Positions 1-16,139 of a DNA stretch of 64,000 nt are shown piece after piece (position 1 is the stretch's first letter; the number at the start of each line of letters is the position of its first letter). The stretch comes from Mactromeris polynyma (lineage: Eukaryota > Mollusca > Bivalvia > Venerida > Mactridae): positions 124,001 to 188,000 of the forward strand of contig JASFXZ010000095.1 of NCBI GenBank assembly GCA_032209605.1, given 5' to 3'. The position numbers and the translations under genes were made by a program. The notes under the pieces were generated by a model. That model did no database searches. It was not told the origin of the DNA and saw nothing but the letters and a program-made list of their open reading frames with translations.

Positions 1-90
1 CTATTACAGTTGAAATATTATTTGTTGGGCATAACAACATCATTTACTCTATTACAGTTGAAATATTATTTGTTAGGCATAACAACATCA
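1..90. repeat. 48-bp tandem duplication spanning a splice acceptor
   Basis: Bases 1-42 and 49-90 are near-identical (one g/a difference). The unit contains 'ctattacag' and the start of the exon. The period is 48, a multiple of three, and both copies are open in the exon's frame. Confidence 0.85.
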
Positions 91-176
91 GTGGAATTCA
101 TTGCACAGTCTGAGAAAGACTTCACAGTAGAAACATTACATGAGATTAGGAGAAATGTTCACAGGAACAAAGCGCA
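58..176 (+). CDS. Penultimate exon of the unidentified left-edge gene
   Basis: The exon is 119 nt, starts at phase 0 after 'ttacag' and ends 'GCG CA|gtgagt'. The 48 bp before it duplicate its acceptor and first 11 codons, so an equivalent acceptor at 7-9 would add exactly 16 codons in frame. Confidence 0.6.
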
Positions 177-1140
177 GTGAGTAATTTACATAATTTGTAT
201 TTCTGGATTTGAAAGATATAAGTGTAAGTTGATCAAATATAAATAAGGGTCTGTTTGTGTGATGGTTCAAATAGTGGAAACAATTACATACTCAAATATA
301 TTAAATAATGCCACATTGAATGTACATGTATTCCAAAAATGAGATTTTGCAATTGTTTTTATTACTTAAGAATTAGTGTCTTATCGTCAAAGACACAAAA
401 TCTAATGACCATATCGGGTATGATGTTCATGCATGAATATACTGAAATATTTCTTCATTAAGATGTGATACTTGTGCTCTGTTGAGCAAGACCACTTGAC
501 AGCTGTATACATCGATAGTCCTAGTAATGTTCAGCATAAACTTGTAGTTAAAGGTACATAGGTCTATTTTTTTTATAAATATCCTTAGTCCTAAATATGA
601 GAAAATCAGTGGTAATTGCCATCATACAAATGTACTCTACAACTGAAGCATTGTCACTTTTCTTACATGTTTCCCGAAAACCACAAATACAAGTGTCCGA
701 TACCGATATTTTCAATCCTGACCTTTGTGCCAAGTGAGCGCTAACATAGGAAATATCTGTATCGGACTCGTGTTTTGCAGTTCCAGGAATCTTTAAAGAA
801 AATTTACAATGCAACGTTTTAGCGTAAAAGAGAGAGAATACGTAGCTACAGGGAACGCCACATACATAAGACAGTATGTCTGTATGAAGGCATTAACATA
901 CCATTTTCTAACAATTACCACTTGACATATTTTGATAGAAAATAAAGCCTATCTACCTTTAAGCAAATACTTTGTGTATATTTCAGATTATCGGAAGTAC
1001 AACAATACATAAGATCACAACAAGACATACTGAAGAATCTGTGCGATCATTTCCATATTGAAGTGAAGAACGACGTAATTGACAATGTTTCTCTCCTCAG
1101 TGATAGGACCGACTTTCCAAATAGATTTGACTTTGTCTGA
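58..1140 (+). CDS. 3' end of an unidentified gene (last two coding exons)
   Basis: Two exons (58-176 and 987-1140) join in phase 2 to give about 90 C-terminal residues. The first follows a 'ctattacag' acceptor and ends at a gtgagt donor. The second follows 'tttcag' and ends with TGA at 1138-1140. The peptide is charged and Gln-rich, with a likely helix or coiled coil around 'HEIRRNVHRNKAQ' and 'EVQQYIRSQQDILKNL', and it ends in '..FPNRFDFV'. I do not recognise the family; it could be the tail of a coiled-coil or cytoskeletal protein. The upstream part of the gene lies left of the window. The coding call rests on consistent phase, good splice sites and amphipathic composition. Confidence 0.65.
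987..1140 (+). CDS. Terminal coding exon of the unidentified left-edge gene
   Basis: The exon is 154 nt. One base completes the split Gln codon, followed by 50 codons and TGA. The reading frame is open throughout and rich in Asp, Asn and Gln. No domain is recognised. Confidence 0.65.
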
Positions 1141-1159
1141 CCAATGAATCCAAATTATA

Positions 1160-1343
1160 TACAGCTAAACCTCACATGAAGTCCATCTCAATAATAAGAT
1201 CACCCTCAAAATTAAGACCACCATTTTCAAGTCCATATTCACCGTTTTGCTCTTTATTCAACCTCAATATTTACACCACCTCGATATTAAGACCAGTTTT
1301 TAAGGATCTCAAGGGTGGTCTTATCATTGAGGTTTTACTGTAC
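1160..1343. mobile_element. Family A MITE, copy 1 (in the 3' UTR of the left-edge gene)
   Basis: About 180 bp, with ends 'cagtaaaacctca' and 'tgaggttttactgta' (inverted). The interior is made of short phrases such as 'aataagaccacc' and 'ggtggtcttat' in inverted order. TA at both edges and the 'CAGT...CCTC' tip suggest a pogo/Tigger-like nonautonomous element; this assignment is inference. Here the left tip reads 'cagctaaacctca'. Confidence 0.75.
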
Positions 1344-1586
1344 ATTTTCATTTGTATATTGACATTAGGTGTTGGATGTTATTTGTGGAAAGTTTAACGA
1401 CCATTATATTGATAACATTATATACATATAACATTCTGCACATATTTCATTTGTCAGGAAATCTAGAAATTTGTGCAAAAATCATTCTTGTGTTCTTTAC
1501 CAGCACAGAAGTATTTTTGTGCATTACATGTATTGTTCTTTTGTACATAGACATCCTTCATTTAATGTACATCTGTTTTGTTTGTG

Positions 1587-1592
1587 AATAAA
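1587..1592 (+). terminator. Poly(A) signal AATAAA of the left-edge gene
   Basis: A canonical AATAAA lies 447 bases after the TGA at 1138, in AT-rich sequence. It gives a 3' UTR of about 1141-1610, which contains a family A MITE at 1160-1343. Confidence 0.5.
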
Positions 1593-1794
1593 TTAAAAGT
1601 AAATATCATTTCTTTCAATTCTTTCAATCATTTCTCCCTACCAAGTGTCCATTCACACTTCACAAGATAATATCACGAGAAAAATCAACGGATGTGTCAA
1701 CATAATATCATATAGTAGGATTAACCCTACAAAACTGTAATTACTGAGAAGACACACCATCTTGTACTGACAATTGAAAATATGTTCAATAATT

Positions 1795-2112
1795 CATTTA
1801 TCTCCTAGTTACAACACAGTTCCCATCATTTATCTCCTAGTTACAACACAGTTCCCATCATTTATCTCCTAGTTACAACACAGTTCCCATCATTTATCTC
1901 CTAGTTACAACACAGTTCCCATCATTTATCTCCTAGTTACAACACAGTTCCCATCACGTATCTCCTAGTTACAACACAGTTCCCATCACATATCTCCTAG
2001 TTACAACACAGTTCCCATCACGTATCTCCTAGTTACAACACAGTTCCCATCACGTATCTCCTAGTTACAACACAGTTCCCATCATTTATCTCCTAGTTAC
2101 AACACAGTTCCC
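1795..2112. repeat. 32-bp minisatellite, about 10 units
   Basis: Unit core is 'tctcctagttacaacacag', period 32. A few units have 'cacgta' or 'cacata' in place of 'catttat'. It fills the short gap between the convergent 3' ends of the left-edge gene and GPATCH11. Confidence 0.95.
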
Positions 2113-2205
2113 AACTACTTTCTCTTCATAAGTTCTTTGAATTATTTCCTCTTCAAAATGCTTCCAACACAAGAGCAAGTTCTGCTATTCATTTACACAC
2201 TTCCA

Positions 2206-2211
2206 TTTATT
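2206..2211 (-). terminator. Candidate poly(A) signal of GPATCH11
   Basis: TTTATT on the + strand reads AATAAA on the - strand, about 366 bases after the GPATCH11 stop. It is the first canonical hexamer I found there. Confidence 0.35.
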
Positions 2212-2576
2212 ATTTTCTAGTTCCAGTTCCTTGTTTCCCACACACACAGATTTCATGTCCCCCATTTACTTCATCCTTGGTGAAGCTTTACTGGGTAAAT
2301 ACTGTGTTGCAACATGTTATAAGAATCTTTTTAAGGACAGAAATATACAGCTCGAGGGTTACCGTTTTTCCAGGAACAAGGTTCTGCTTTTTAAGGATGT
2401 TTTACTTTAACAAATACATTCAAGTTATTTTTTGATGTTACGTGACGTCATCAGCATGAGACTCGCACTACATGAGGGGTGGAAGAGTTTTCCAGCACCA
2501 GTTTAAACACGGGAAATCACGGTCTGGTATGCAAGAAAGTCTATTGAGAACCTAAGCCACAACAACCGTATGTTTA

Positions 2577-6540
<3,964 letters not shown>

Positions 6541-6740
6541 TTTTTAACCGAAAGTCAAAATGTTCAACAAAGGGAGGTAACTTTGTGCGCCCGCCTTGTA
6601 ATAATCGCTTCTATAGTCTGAATTACCTGCCCTTGTCATTACATTATGTGCAGAGTACGCTGTGTACGCGACGTGTATCCCGCCGATTGATGCGTCAGTG
6701 ACAGAGGGAAGCGTTCCAGACAAATGAGCAGTGGTGTTCC
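6541..6740 (-). promoter_or_regulatory. GPATCH11: GPATCH11 5' UTR and likely promoter
   Basis: Sequence directly upstream of the ATG has more CpG than its surroundings ('gcgcccgcc', 'tacgcgacg') and the motif 'aaagggaggtaact'. No TATA box is evident. The transcription start is not determined. Confidence 0.35.
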
Positions 6741-8430
6741 ATTTTCTGACCAATAATTCGTAATTTCGATATTTCCCTAAGAACTTTAATCGTCCGAACG
6801 AGCGTGAATGTACAGTTACTATAAAAATAATGCAAAGCTATATCTTTGGTGAATAAAGCTTGTATCGTCCGTTCAAATTTGAGATATTGACTGTTTTTTA
6901 TAAAATTCGCCTTCAACTGCTCGATTTTAAGTGTTTTTCGATAGAATTGAATAATTTTACTCCATAGATCAAAACATATATCATCGACAAACAATTATAG
7001 CTAGTTGCAAGTCTGTCGGTGCTCTTAAACGTTAAATGTTTGGTCATTCCAAAGGGACCCTGGTACGCACAAATATGATGACGTTTACCACAGAGGGTAT
7101 GTTGCAATGATGACGTTGCCGGCTGAGGAGAGAAAATAACCGATGACGCTTACGGCCGAGGAAAACATTTTATAAAATGACGGAATTTTGCTTTTATAAT
7201 AGTTTTTATACCCGGTAAAGCATGAATGTTTAGAAGGATGTATGTTAATCACCAACGATTTCATAATAATAGGTGTTCTTCGAGGCCATGCACGTTTGCG
7301 ATTCATTGATGTTTTGATGCTTGTAATTCCGCAGAAGGACTATCAGTCTCATAAATTAATATGTTGTGTGAATTGGGAACTCATAGGTTAGCATTTTGGT
7401 ACCAAATATGACCTATTTTGTTGAAAAATAATATTTTCTTGAAGTCAATTAACATTTCTTAACAAAGTGACCCCCCCACAAAATCCACACAAGCTGAGAT
7501 TTTTATTGGTGTCATGCTGTGCCGATCAGTGGATAAGCAGGGCCGTAAATTACATGGAGGCATGTAGGCAATTGCCTCCTATTGCGGGCTGAAAAAAAAA
7601 TCATTTTTTGTCTAAAAAGGGTCCAAAAAATGTTTTGTCTCGCTCCGCTCTACGGGGTTATTTATCACCTATACATAAGTGGACACAAAACATCCTGCTG
7701 ATTACATTGTAAAGCAATAAATTAATATACACTTATTACTCAAATTGCGACAATCAGCACCGAGTGTAAACTATTACAAAATGTGCACTTAATAACTGTT
7801 GTTCCACGGACCTATATATATGGTATATGAATAAAACTTACGTTATGTTGTATGTTATGTTATATGGTATATAGGTCGGTGGTTGTACTAACTGCGTTTG
7901 ATTAAATTAAGTAGATGTGTGAAAAACGTAGTTTCATGGTCACAATGGTGTAAAGAAATGCTTGTCATTTTTAGCGGTAGCATGCTTTATTATTATATAA
8001 TACACGAAGCGACTTGCCCACAGATTTCAGTCAATTTTATGACACTTGTGGACTGAAAATTTATTGATTGTGCATTGACACGGACTGATAAAATTCCAGC
8101 TCCGGTGTCCTTTCCATATTTAGGCTTACATGTATTTTAGTCAAGTTTGTTTTGAATTGATGAAATAAATGTAAGTTACTAGCATTGATTTTTAATCTAT
8201 CAAAGGAATTTAAGGGAACTAAGGGATTTTTTTTTAACATGTAAAATATATTATGTGAAACATTCGTACAGTTTGACACCTAGGAACTTATATGATTCAT
8301 GTATCTTTATATTTAAAACATATTCTACTGAATATTTCAATAAATATTAAATGACGATGATATTTATTTATGTATTGAGTTTGTTATTTTATGCAGTAGA
8401 AATAAAGAATAAATTATACGTCGCTATTTT
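6741..8430. other. Intergenic region between divergent GPATCH11 and the CARMA-like gene
   Basis: No coding region is supported. 7535-7680 starts 'cagggccgt', carries 'aggcaattgcctcc' and resembles the end of a dispersed DNA-transposon repeat (possibly hAT). The rest is AT-rich single-copy-looking sequence. Confidence 0.4.
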
Positions 8431-8879
8431 ATTTTTCCCGACAGTAATTACTAATTTCACTTTTTGGCACCTTTTCAAATATTCGCGTGCTATCTCCGAG
8501 TTGCGATAGCGAATGACAGGCTGACAGCGAACGTTTTTCACTAACACACCAGTCAAAACTCGCGCGCTGGTTCGTAACGTTTCCGACTTGTTCGCCTTTA
8601 CTGAACGCAGTGATGTTTTTTATCAGAGTTACTTCCCTTGAGATCAATGTAAACAAAACGCTTACGATCCTAAAATTTCCAACAAGGAAGTAAAGTTTCT
8701 CAAGATAACGCGAAGATTTCGTTTGGTCTATCTTGTGTTTCGTATTTCATTTGGTCTGCTGACTTCCCCTGAATCAGCCAATGGGAATGTCATCGTGTGT
8801 TTTGTTCTCAGTTGTAGTTTTTTGTATCCATGTGGTAGAGTAATCGTAGGATATTAAATTCGGATGAAATAGTGTTTAG
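8430..8879 (+). promoter_or_regulatory. Probable promoter and noncoding first exon of the CARMA-like gene
   Basis: A CpG-enriched stretch ('ctcgcgcgctgg', 'cgaacg') ends in a clean splice donor, 'gtgtttag|gtaagttt' at 8879/8880. The CARD exon starts with an acceptor and 36 nt of 5' UTR, so an upstream noncoding exon must exist; this is the best candidate, but the 12.2-kb distance makes the link inferential. A second possible site is CpG-bearing sequence near 20.3-20.6 kb. Confidence 0.4.
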
Positions 8880-9055
8880 GTAAGTTTCATTACAAAGCAG
8901 TTGAATTTTTGCTGTTTCATATCATTCTAGTGTTGCGTAATAATTTAAATACAATTTAATAATTTAAATACACCGGGCATTATTATAGCATGCTCGTACA
9001 TGTGTATATGTAATGACGGGCTTGTTTACAATTAATTGATAAGATGAAAAACTTA

Positions 9056-9420
9056 CAGAGCTCTAGAAATCCACTAGCCCGACATCTCGGGACTAGTCTA
9101 ATGCTGAATCAGGCTACCAACAGTTGAGTTGAAGTTAGTCCCTGGCAAGTCTGTTTTTAAAGCTAACGAACATCAACAATTGTTCAGTTGTACAGTCAAA
9201 CTTTAGAATCCCACAACCATGTGATTATTAATTTTAGATTGTGGAGCTATCATTGTGCATGTTTATTTGTTACTCAATTGACCCATATTCTCAGACTACT
9301 AGCTTCCTATGTCGTACAAGTCAAATTTTACATTTCCATTAGTCTGGGACAAGTGTCTTTGAAATTATTTTCTCACGCTGACATAGACTTTTGAAATTGG
9401 TCCTCCAGATCTTGAGGAGT
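9056..9420. repeat. Dispersed repeat G, copy 1
   Basis: 'ctctagaaatccactagccc' through 'accaacagttgagttg' and 'tcctatgtcgtacaagtcaa'. The same order of phrases recurs at 40408-40630. No coding content; family unknown. Confidence 0.55.
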
Positions 9421-10661
9421 TGCAGATCACCCCATATTTTTCACTTAATCATTGTCTAGTGGCCCATTAAAATCCACTTACTACTTAGAAGGTGATCAGC
9501 AACTGTCTGAATTAGTGATGTCATTGTAGCTGTTCAATTCAAATTATAAACTATGTACATGTATTTCCCTCGCCCTAAATTGTGCTTATTCTTATAGCTG
9601 AATCTTATTCCTGGATCAGAATTCATAAATTATGATCCAAAAAGTTATTTTGTGAAAACAAGATCTAAAAAGGCCTTTAGTGATCCAAACCACCCGTTTC
9701 AACTGTATCATATTCTATCTGACCCTGCTTTTTTAAATGTTATTCAAATTGTTTCAAAACTACCTTAGTTCTAAGCAACACAAATTATTTGAATGAAATA
9801 ATATTGGCAAATTGCATTTTATAAATTACATGTATAGACTTCATTGTAACCCTGGCATGCTGCAAATGGCGTAGTAGCTTTTCTTCTGATTTATAACTGT
9901 GAAATATCAGATTATGAAATGTGCCATCCTAATAAGGTGAACAATATGTTAACATTTTCTTTCCTATGTGCTTAGTACGAGGGAAAGAAAATCTATGCAA
10001 GATTTATTAGTTTTGATGTGATAACATTTCCATGGGTATGTTTTGTGCATGTAAATTGATATCTTAAAAATTATGAAATGTGCCATCCTAATAAGGTGAT
10101 CAATTGAGGCAATTTAATGCATACATGTATATATCATATGGCCACAAAAGGTACATGTAATGCCCAGGATATCACAATTAAAAGGCCAGTTTGTAACTTG
10201 AACTCGTACAATTAGATTGATAAAGTACTGGGAAAATGCATTGTTAAAAATCCAATGAATACTCAAGGAGTGTGTATGTTATGATGTAATTGCTTTGTTA
10301 TATTTTTTTTACCAAAGCAAATCTGTATGACTTCTACAGAAAAAGGTATTTTTTATAAGTCTTAGTTATATTGGGCATATTTTTACACAAAAAGTTAATA
10401 ATTCTGCATGCTACAATGTATCTAGGGAAATTTCTCACAAATCCTTATTTTAATTAATAATTATAAATACATGTATTACGGTTCTGTATGTTTTACCTCA
10501 TAGAAAATTGAAAGCAGCTCACAAGTTTTTAATTCAGCTGAATGTCAAGATACATGTTTTTAGATCCAATGTTTCGAATCATTTTACATGTACAGTTGTA
10601 TTTTATTTTAGTTATCTGTTTCTGTACCCTCTGTTAAATACTCGCAATTCTAACATACTAT

Positions 10662-10743
10662 TTCGAGGGTTCAGTGCAAGACTATACTAACTCCTATATA
10701 AATACATAGGAGTTAAGTATAGTCTTGCGCTGAACCCTCGAAT
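10662..10743. repeat. Near-perfect 36-bp-stem hairpin
   Basis: Left arm 'cgagggttcagtgcaagact' and 'atactaactcctat' pairs with the mirrored right arm across about 9 bases ('ataaatacat'). There is one G/C-to-T/G difference and one single-base bulge. It belongs to none of the MITE families here. Confidence 0.9.
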
Positions 10744-10860
10744 TTTCATCCATTCACATATTAAGAGTTATTGAAGACCATGGCATTGCATAACAAAGTC
10801 AATACTGGTGAGGTTATGAATTGTACATACAATTTATTGTTGTATTTTTGCCTTTCTTTG

Positions 10861-11065
10861 GAGGCCTCCATGGCCAAAGGGTTATGGTCGTTGGCTTCAA
10901 ATCACTTGCCTCTTACCACTACAGGTTCGAATTCCATCCAGGATGTAGAATTTATAAGTGTTATAGTTATCCAACTGGTGTACACCCAAGGTCTCCATCT
11001 ACCCTAATAGCTGGAATAATTATATATAACCCTGGCTGTTTACATGACCTAAAGCCCTATTACTA
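10861..11065 (+). mobile_element. tRNA-derived SINE-like copy
   Basis: 'cctccatggccaaagggtta' resembles a pol III A box region and 'ggttcgaattcc' a B box, 60 bases apart. An unrelated tail follows. Confidence 0.5.
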
Positions 11066-11512
11066 GAAAAGTGACTTATTTCAGTTTAATATATAGGCAA
11101 AAATTAAGAAAGAGTTGTGTTTGCTATCCACTGATTTACCTGCAGAAATTGCTGTAATCAAATAGCATTACATGTATTAAACTTCGGCAGGAAATATTTT
11201 TCTTTTAGTCTTGATCCACAGCGTTATAAGTTAACATTTACTAGAAGTGCTAGTTTTCAAAACAAGTACCTACCTGACTTCAGAAAGTAGTATAAGGAAA
11301 CAAGAGTTTTTAAATGTAACCTTATCTTTGTAGGTATTGAATGTGAAAACAAAATACCTGATATACCTAGCACATAGATACTTCAATCATCATTCTATTT
11401 ACAAATATGCATTATACGTATTATTACGTATGCTAAATAAACAGACACTAAAGACTTAGAAAAAGTGATGAATGATGTATGGAAGACAAGTTAATATGAT
11501 CTCTAAATATTA

Positions 11513-11694
11513 TACAGTAAAACCTCAGTAATGAAACCAATCTTGGTACCCTGGAAAACTGGTCTTAATATTGAGATGGTCTTAATATTGAGGTTGAATA
11601 AAAAGGAAAACAGTGAAAATGTACTTGAAAATTGTGTTCTTTATTTTGAGGTGGTCTTGTTATTAAGGTGGTCATTAAGTGAGGTTTTACTGTA
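11513..11694. mobile_element. Family A MITE, copy 2
   Basis: Begins 'tacagtaaaacctcagtaat' and ends 'gtgaggttttactgta'. Both tips are intact. Confidence 0.8.
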
Positions 11695-12345
11695 ATTGGC
11701 TGTCACGGAAGGGCCGGACATCAGATCTATATGCTTTATATTAAAATCCTGTTACCATTCTATTTTTTCAACAATAAAATTCTATGTACAGAATGGTCAA
11801 AAACATTTGTGACATCATGCCTTTGTTCTACTGTACTGTATCGGTACTACAGTTCTGTATTTCACCCAGTGCAGTACCATATGTTTTCAACGTCCATTAT
11901 TAAGTGAGTAAAGCTTTATATTGTACTGGTTGCTGAACATATTAGAAGGCAGCTTAGCTATCAAGAAGTAATTTAAGTCACATAACCTAAAACTATCCAA
12001 TATGTAAGATATTGAAGTTTTCGGCTTATACTTATTACATGAATAAATCCATTAAAAGCTATTGCATGAAAGTAGAAAACAAGCACATTATTCACTTCAT
12101 TTTGTAGTACAGGCCCCATTATCTGTCCATTTGGGAAAAAGACCCTAGATAAATTGGGAAAATTTGCGTCGTAAAATTTGTCAATTTGAGAAAACTTGAA
12201 TCGCTTCAACTCCAAATTTGGGAATTTTCATAGTTAAAAGAACAAGCTTTTCATATCTAAAATTTATAAAAAGAAGCATTCTAATCTACATTTCTTATAT
12301 CAACCATTTAAAAGACGCACAAAATATCCACAAAAATTTATGAGG

Positions 12346-12415
12346 CAAGGGACAATAATGGTGACCTGGTATATCTTGAAGCTCTTTGAATAACTCTTGC
12401 CATTATTGTCCCTTG
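12346..12415. repeat. 16-bp perfect inverted repeat with a 38-base loop
   Basis: 'caagggacaataatgg' at 12346-12361 and its exact complement at 12400-12415. Function unknown. Confidence 0.75.
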
Positions 12416-12836
12416 TGTCAGTAGCTGATTGTAGGTGCTTCTGCTTGGGATTTTTTATTTTGATAGGGAAAAACCCCCTTTATTTGGCTTTGGTAATGGG
12501 TCAGATAGTCTGACCCGTGGGAACTATAGAAACAGGCCTGTTATCTCAAACCTTCATGAATGTTTAAATTGTGTCTTGTTTTGAAAATGTTCAGAAATTG
12601 ATGAAAGATAACGAAAATGATAGCAATAAACTTCATGGACCATTAACCTCGGAAATGAGTGTCAGAAAAGTAAATAAATTTGTAAACAATTTTACCTCGT
12701 GCTCATGATGTCATGTTACCTGCTCTATTGATTTTCTTCTCAAAATGAAATTTTGTGGATTATATATTCAACCGTTTCCATATGTGTGCATTGGCTAGAA
12801 CCTTTTTATAGCTGAAGTATTTGTGGCAATTTACAA

Positions 12837-13018
12837 TACAGTAAAACCTCAATAATATGACCACCCTTGGGTCCCCTATAAACTGGTCTTATTATTAAGG
12901 TGGTCTTAATATTGAGGTCGAATAAAGAGGAAATCAGTGAAAATGGACTTGAAAATTGTTGTCTTAATTTTGAGGTAATCTTATTATTGAGGTGGTCTTT
13001 AGGTGAGGTTTTACTGTA
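12837..13018. mobile_element. Family A MITE, copy 3
   Basis: Both tips intact; the middle reads 'ggtcttattattaaggtggt'. It lies 11 bp left of one copy of the 9942/13029 direct repeat. Confidence 0.8.
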
Positions 13019-14125
13019 ACTGTCTCACAACAATATGTTAAAATTTTCTTTCCTATGCAATTAGTATGAGGAAAAGAAAATCTGTGCAAGATTTATTAGT
13101 TTTGATGTGATAGCATTTACGTAGGTATGTTTTGTGCATGTAAATTGATATCTTAAACCTTTAAAGTATAATTGTTAGGAAATCATTGTAGCGTCATCAC
13201 CCATCTACTTTTCTTGTATGAATGATCATAATTAAAGGGAGTACCCCCAGACACCTACCTTCTTTAGGCGATTTTCCTGCTAATTCAAGAATTAGTGACA
13301 TCCCTGGAATATTCATGCAAATCCATAAATTATAATTGGTGAAATAGAAGAGCAACTTTCAATAAAAGAACTATTATAACATGACTGCTTGACGAGAACG
13401 GCCATTATGCACGAAGTGAGCGGCAAAGATTAATGAGTGCCAGTTTATTGTTGTCTTATAATTAAATTGGAATGTATTATTGCCCCTAAATACTAATATT
13501 TGTACAAAACAGTAAGTTATCTTGGGTAAAAAAAACGAAGTTCGACTGTAATTACCACGTGTCCTACGATTAAGCTCAAAGAGATTTACAAGAGCGGTAA
13601 AGATTATGTGAAATGCCATTTCCTTGTTGTCTGATTATAGCTAAATTGGAAAGTTCTTTATGTTTGGATTTGTGATTCCTAATAAATTTTGTATGATAAA
13701 AAGTGATTTTATTTACAGCATTGTAAAATTAATGTAACATGTACGTTGTATAAGATTTTGTTTGTTTAAACCTGTCAGTATCTTTCAGATTGTTGAAGTA
13801 TTGGAACTTAGCTTAATACCGGTGCAATGTTTACAATGATGTCTCTGTTTTATTACCTTGTCTGATTTTCAATAACGGCTCTATTTTCATGTAGATCATG
13901 TATATCTTGTAATTAAAACATATTACTAGATGCAAGTTGTTTCTTGAAACAGGTTGATAATGATCCTTGTATCATTTATTCCATGCAGTACTCTGATCAG
14001 TTTTCCAACAGTTTAGTTAAAAAATGTATTGTCTAAATATACTTTAGATTATTTGAGGGATGGATACTTAAATACTCTGATCTGTTTTCCAACATTTTAG
14101 TAATGATTTTAATTGTTTAAATACC

Positions 14126-14461
14126 CTATTGATTGTTTGAGGGATGGGTACTTGGAGTTATAATTGTAGAGGGCAGGGTGTCTATTGATTGTTTGAGGGA
14201 TGGGTACTTGGAGTTATAATTGTAGAGGGCAGGGTGTCTATTGATTGTTTGAGGGATGGGTACTTGGAGTTATAATTGTAGAGGGCAGGGTGTCTATTGA
14301 TTGTTTGAGGGATGGGTACTTGGAGTTATAATTGCAGAGGGCAGGGTGTCTATTGATTGTTTGAGGGATGGGTACTTGGAGTTATAATTGCAGAGGGCAG
14401 GGTGTCTATTGATTGTTTGAGGGAATGGTACTTGGAGTTATAATTGCAGAGGGCAGGGTGT
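14126..14461. repeat. 56-bp minisatellite, 6 units
   Basis: Unit includes 'ctattgattgtttgaggga', 'tacttggagttataattg' and 'agagggcagggtgt'. Units differ by single changes (gtagag/gcagag), and diverged half-units precede the array at 14041-14125. Confidence 0.92.
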
Positions 14462-14695
14462 AATGCGGATGTTAATATTTCCTTATTAGGTATTTGTTGA
14501 CACATCCTCTTAGCTCTGACATGGTTTTAATTGATGTTTATTGCAGTTAGATAACAATATTACAATCAAATCTGGCATAAACCATTCATCCTTTGTACAG
14601 TCGACTCTCATAATGTTGCGTTTTTGCGACCATAGATAATAGTTTGTCTTATCAAAATTTTCGACATAAGCGTAGGGAGTGATAATTGTCGATAT

Positions 14696-14888
14696 AAAGT
14701 AAAGCCTCACTCAAAGACCACCTCAAAATAAGACCACCTCAAAATTAACAACACGATTTTCGAGCCCATTTTCACTATTTTTCTTTTAAATCAACACCAA
14801 TATTAAGACCAGCTCAATAAGAAGACCAGTGTTTAAGGGGCCCAATACAATGCAGTGGTCTTATTACATGTATTGAGGTTTCACTGTA
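14696..14888. mobile_element. Family A MITE, copy 4
   Basis: Reverse orientation relative to copies 2 and 3: 'cctcaaaataagaccacctc' near the left end, 'ttgaggtttcactgta' at the right. Both tips carry substitutions. Confidence 0.7.
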
Positions 14889-15699
14889 AATGTATTTTTT
14901 TAATGTGATTCAAAATTCATACCATGAACATACATATCTGAGTATATGCCAAAATAAAGTTAAGCATGTTTGTTAATTTTATTATCATACAGAGAGTAGA
15001 GTGTTTAAATATTCAAATTGGTTTTGGGCATTTTCTTGATGTCTTTATCCTGTATCTTTATATGTATGCTTGTGTACATTACTGTGGACATGTATTAACA
15101 AATCATATATTGAACACAACTTTGGTTGACGACAACTGAAAAATTACTCTAACTAATTTCACCAGTCCTGATGTATTCGGGCCAACTAGAGTCCACTATA
15201 GGTTTTAAGCTTAAAAAAATAAAAATGATTCAATAAATTTCGTTTTTATGTGAAATAAGTGAGTGGGTGATTGAAAAAATTACACTTATAATTAAGATTG
15301 AATAATCATTCAGGGGAATTACAGCAAGTCCATTTTAATAATTGTGATTAAATTTACGACTTAACTAAAGTGTCCCTCTTCTATAAATATTTGTGAATTG
15401 GAGTCAATTTGTAAAATTATATTGTGTCGAAAATAACTTCAGATCCTGTTGACTGCTTATATCCTAAGTGTATTCACCTTTAGACCTTGCACTTCTTTTT
15501 TCTCAAAATTATACGGCTTTACTGCTGATGCTTCAGAATTGGTTACATGTCTACAATTTTTTTATCCTTAGTTCAGTCTTGCTCAATATTTGTGGTTTTC
15601 TCGTGGTAAAGGAAATAAATAGTGAGGGCGTACAGTTGCAAATATCTCGTTAAATTTTGTTATCAACTTTGTAATTCATTCAGAATCATAAATTTTCAC

Positions 15700-15790
15700 A
15701 CTACAGTGAAACCTCGATAATACGGCCGATGTTCATAATTTCATGCGATAGGTGTTCATAACTCGGTGACGTCTCTTCACGTGAATCGGC
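15700..15790. mobile_element. Family D pogo-like left end
   Basis: 'ctacagtgaaacctcgataa' followed by 'tacggccgatg'. CpG-rich relative to neighbours. No matching right end is near; the nearest candidate is at 19745. Confidence 0.5.
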
Positions 15791-16139
15791 AAGTTTAAAT
15801 ATGATTAGTTGTTGTTGTAGTCGCATCTGACGTAACCGAAGCTTGTACTGCGATGAATATTTATATCGAACATGGAAAGTGACATAGACACATCATTATA
15901 GAAATTTTGTACACAACTTATGAGGTATTTTGTCAGAAAGTACTGATAACCATCGACCAATTAACGTAAAGTTGTTTCTTAAACCAGTGTATGTTTCTTT
16001 TATTGGGTTCCTGAAATTAAATCACTAAATAGAATTAAAAATCACTTTATATAGTCTATATACATCTGATATTGTCAGTCTATATGGCAAAACATCACAG
16101 TTACCTCTCTTGAGCAACACACCTTGGAAGATACAAGTT

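Larger units (their letters stand above)
9942..13158. repeat. Pair of about 130-bp direct repeats, 3.1 kb apart
   Basis: 9942-10070 and 13029-13158 share 'atctatgcaagatttattag'-type sequence with about 8-10 differences. The left copy is also flanked by a doubled 'tgtgccatcctaataaggtg' (about 9918 and 10079). Confidence 0.7.
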
